Source: Arthrobacter agilis
GTDB taxonomy: Bacteria; Actinomycetota; Actinomycetes; Actinomycetales; Micrococcaceae
DNA: 64,000 nt
NCBI RefSeq assembly: GCF_006494655.1
Contig: NZ_VHIM01000004.1
Span: 124,001-188,000 of the forward strand
Direction of reading: 5' to 3'
Shown here: piece by piece, positions 63,618 through 64,000 of the stretch
Numbering within the stretch: the first letter of the stretch is position 1
Layout: each line of letters starts with the position of its first letter
The notes under the pieces: generated by a model
What the model was told of the DNA's origin: nothing
What the model saw: the letters and a program-made list of their open reading frames with translations, nothing else
Databases searched by the model: none
Translations under genes and position numbers: made by a program

Positions 63618-64000
63618 ATGAGCTCCTCCACCAAGCCCCGCCGCGGCCTCTCCGCCCTCGCCGCCCTTGCCGGCATCATCGCCGCCGGAGTGGTGCTCGG
63701 AATCGCAGAACTCGCCGGCGCGTTCTTCCGTGCCAGCGCCACCCCGGTGATCGCGCTGGGGTCGACCTTCATCGACTTCACCCCGCCGTGGATGAAGGAC
63801 TTCGCGATCGAGACGTTCGGCACCAATGACAAGCTGGCCCTGCTCGTGGGGATGGGCATCACCATCGCCCTGCTCGCCGCGGTCCTCGGGATCGTGGCGT
63901 TCCGGAGGTGGGTGCTCGGCGTCGCGGGCGTGCTGCTCATGGGCGCGATCATCCTGGCCAGCGTCCTCACGCGCGCCGGCAGCTCCCTGCCGGATGCCCT
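63618..64000 (+). CDS. Molybdopterin-dependent oxidoreductase, N-terminal membrane part
   Basis: The gene runs off the right edge; 127 codons are visible. After a basic start come hydrophobic helices GLSALAALAGIIAAGVVLGI, LALLVGMGITIALLAAVLGI and VLGVAGVLLMGAIILASVL. The FFRASATPVIALGSTFIDFT segment is typical of actinobacterial membrane-anchored sulfite oxidase-like proteins (Rv0218 type). The catalytic domain lies outside the window, so the call rests on the anchor. It is divergent from purD. Confidence 0.72.
   Translation, partial: MSSSTKPRRGLSALAALAGIIAAGVVLGIAELAGAFFRASATPVIALGSTFIDFTPPWMKDFAIETFGTNDKLALLVGMGITIALLAAVLGIVAFRRWVLGVAGVLLMGAIILASVLTRAGSSLPDA

Overview
The window is a high-GC chromosomal segment from an actinobacterium, most likely a Micrococcaceae member of the Arthrobacter type. 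The evidence is the codon use, many GTG starts and 4-base gene overlaps, an AURKAIKK-type bS22 ribosomal protein, a Tad locus with DUF4244 and Rv3654c-like genes, a MarP-like protease, and gene order that follows known Mycobacterium tuberculosis blocks (ppx/proC/HTH/bS22; topA/SftH/tad; acs; marP/crp/ponA2). No transposase, prophage or CRISPR array is visible. This assignment rests on gene content only.

Layout. 1-6072: cytochrome c biogenesis (resB, ccdA, TlpA-like), a phosphatase, YceI, a membrane protein, Rex, a glutaredoxin-like protein and a HAD hydrolase. 6192-13949: bS22, an excisionase-like HTH protein, ArsR, an AcuC-type deacetylase, TrkH/TrkA potassium uptake, ProC, a sugar phosphate isomerase and Ppx/GppA. 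14007-28011: topA, a methyltransferase coupled to TrhO, a GNAT protein, an SftH/MrfA-type helicase and a compact Tad pilus operon whose ATPase gene tadA is frameshifted. 28117-35177: a family A DNA polymerase, a CoA-type Nudix hydrolase, nth, a membrane protein and acs, which has a Crp-type box and apparently an ACG start. 35269-48948: a block lying between acs and marP, with an Ohr/TetR pair, an MHS transporter plus AroQ, a dipeptide ABC transporter split into two opposed halves, a retron-type reverse transcriptase and DUF5996. 49003-56052: marP, crp, Nudix, ridA, DUF4177, a class A penicillin-binding protein and a metallophosphoesterase. 56166-64000: a heterodimeric ABC exporter, tRNA-Pro(CGG), a secreted beta-propeller-like protein, purC, purD and the start of a membrane-anchored molybdopterin oxidoreductase.

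The most notable element is at 40357-42058. A 487-residue reverse transcriptase on the minus strand carries YADD, LPQGAPSSP, an AxxH variant of NAxxH, and VTG. Immediately upstream lies a 157-base interval bounded by a perfect 15-base inverted repeat, with several internal hairpins and a TAGGGT -10 box placing transcription start at the first repeat. This is the architecture of a retron msr-msd with its a1/a2 pair. No separate effector is apparent. It sits between the two halves of the dpp transporter genes.

Regulatory signals include a dyad within the yceI promoter, a 26-base near-palindrome between ohr and tetR, a Crp-type box about 40 bases upstream of a predicted acs start, and eleven strong hairpins that look like terminators. 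The only stretch above 300 bases without a protein gene (41821-42157) holds the putative retron RNA.
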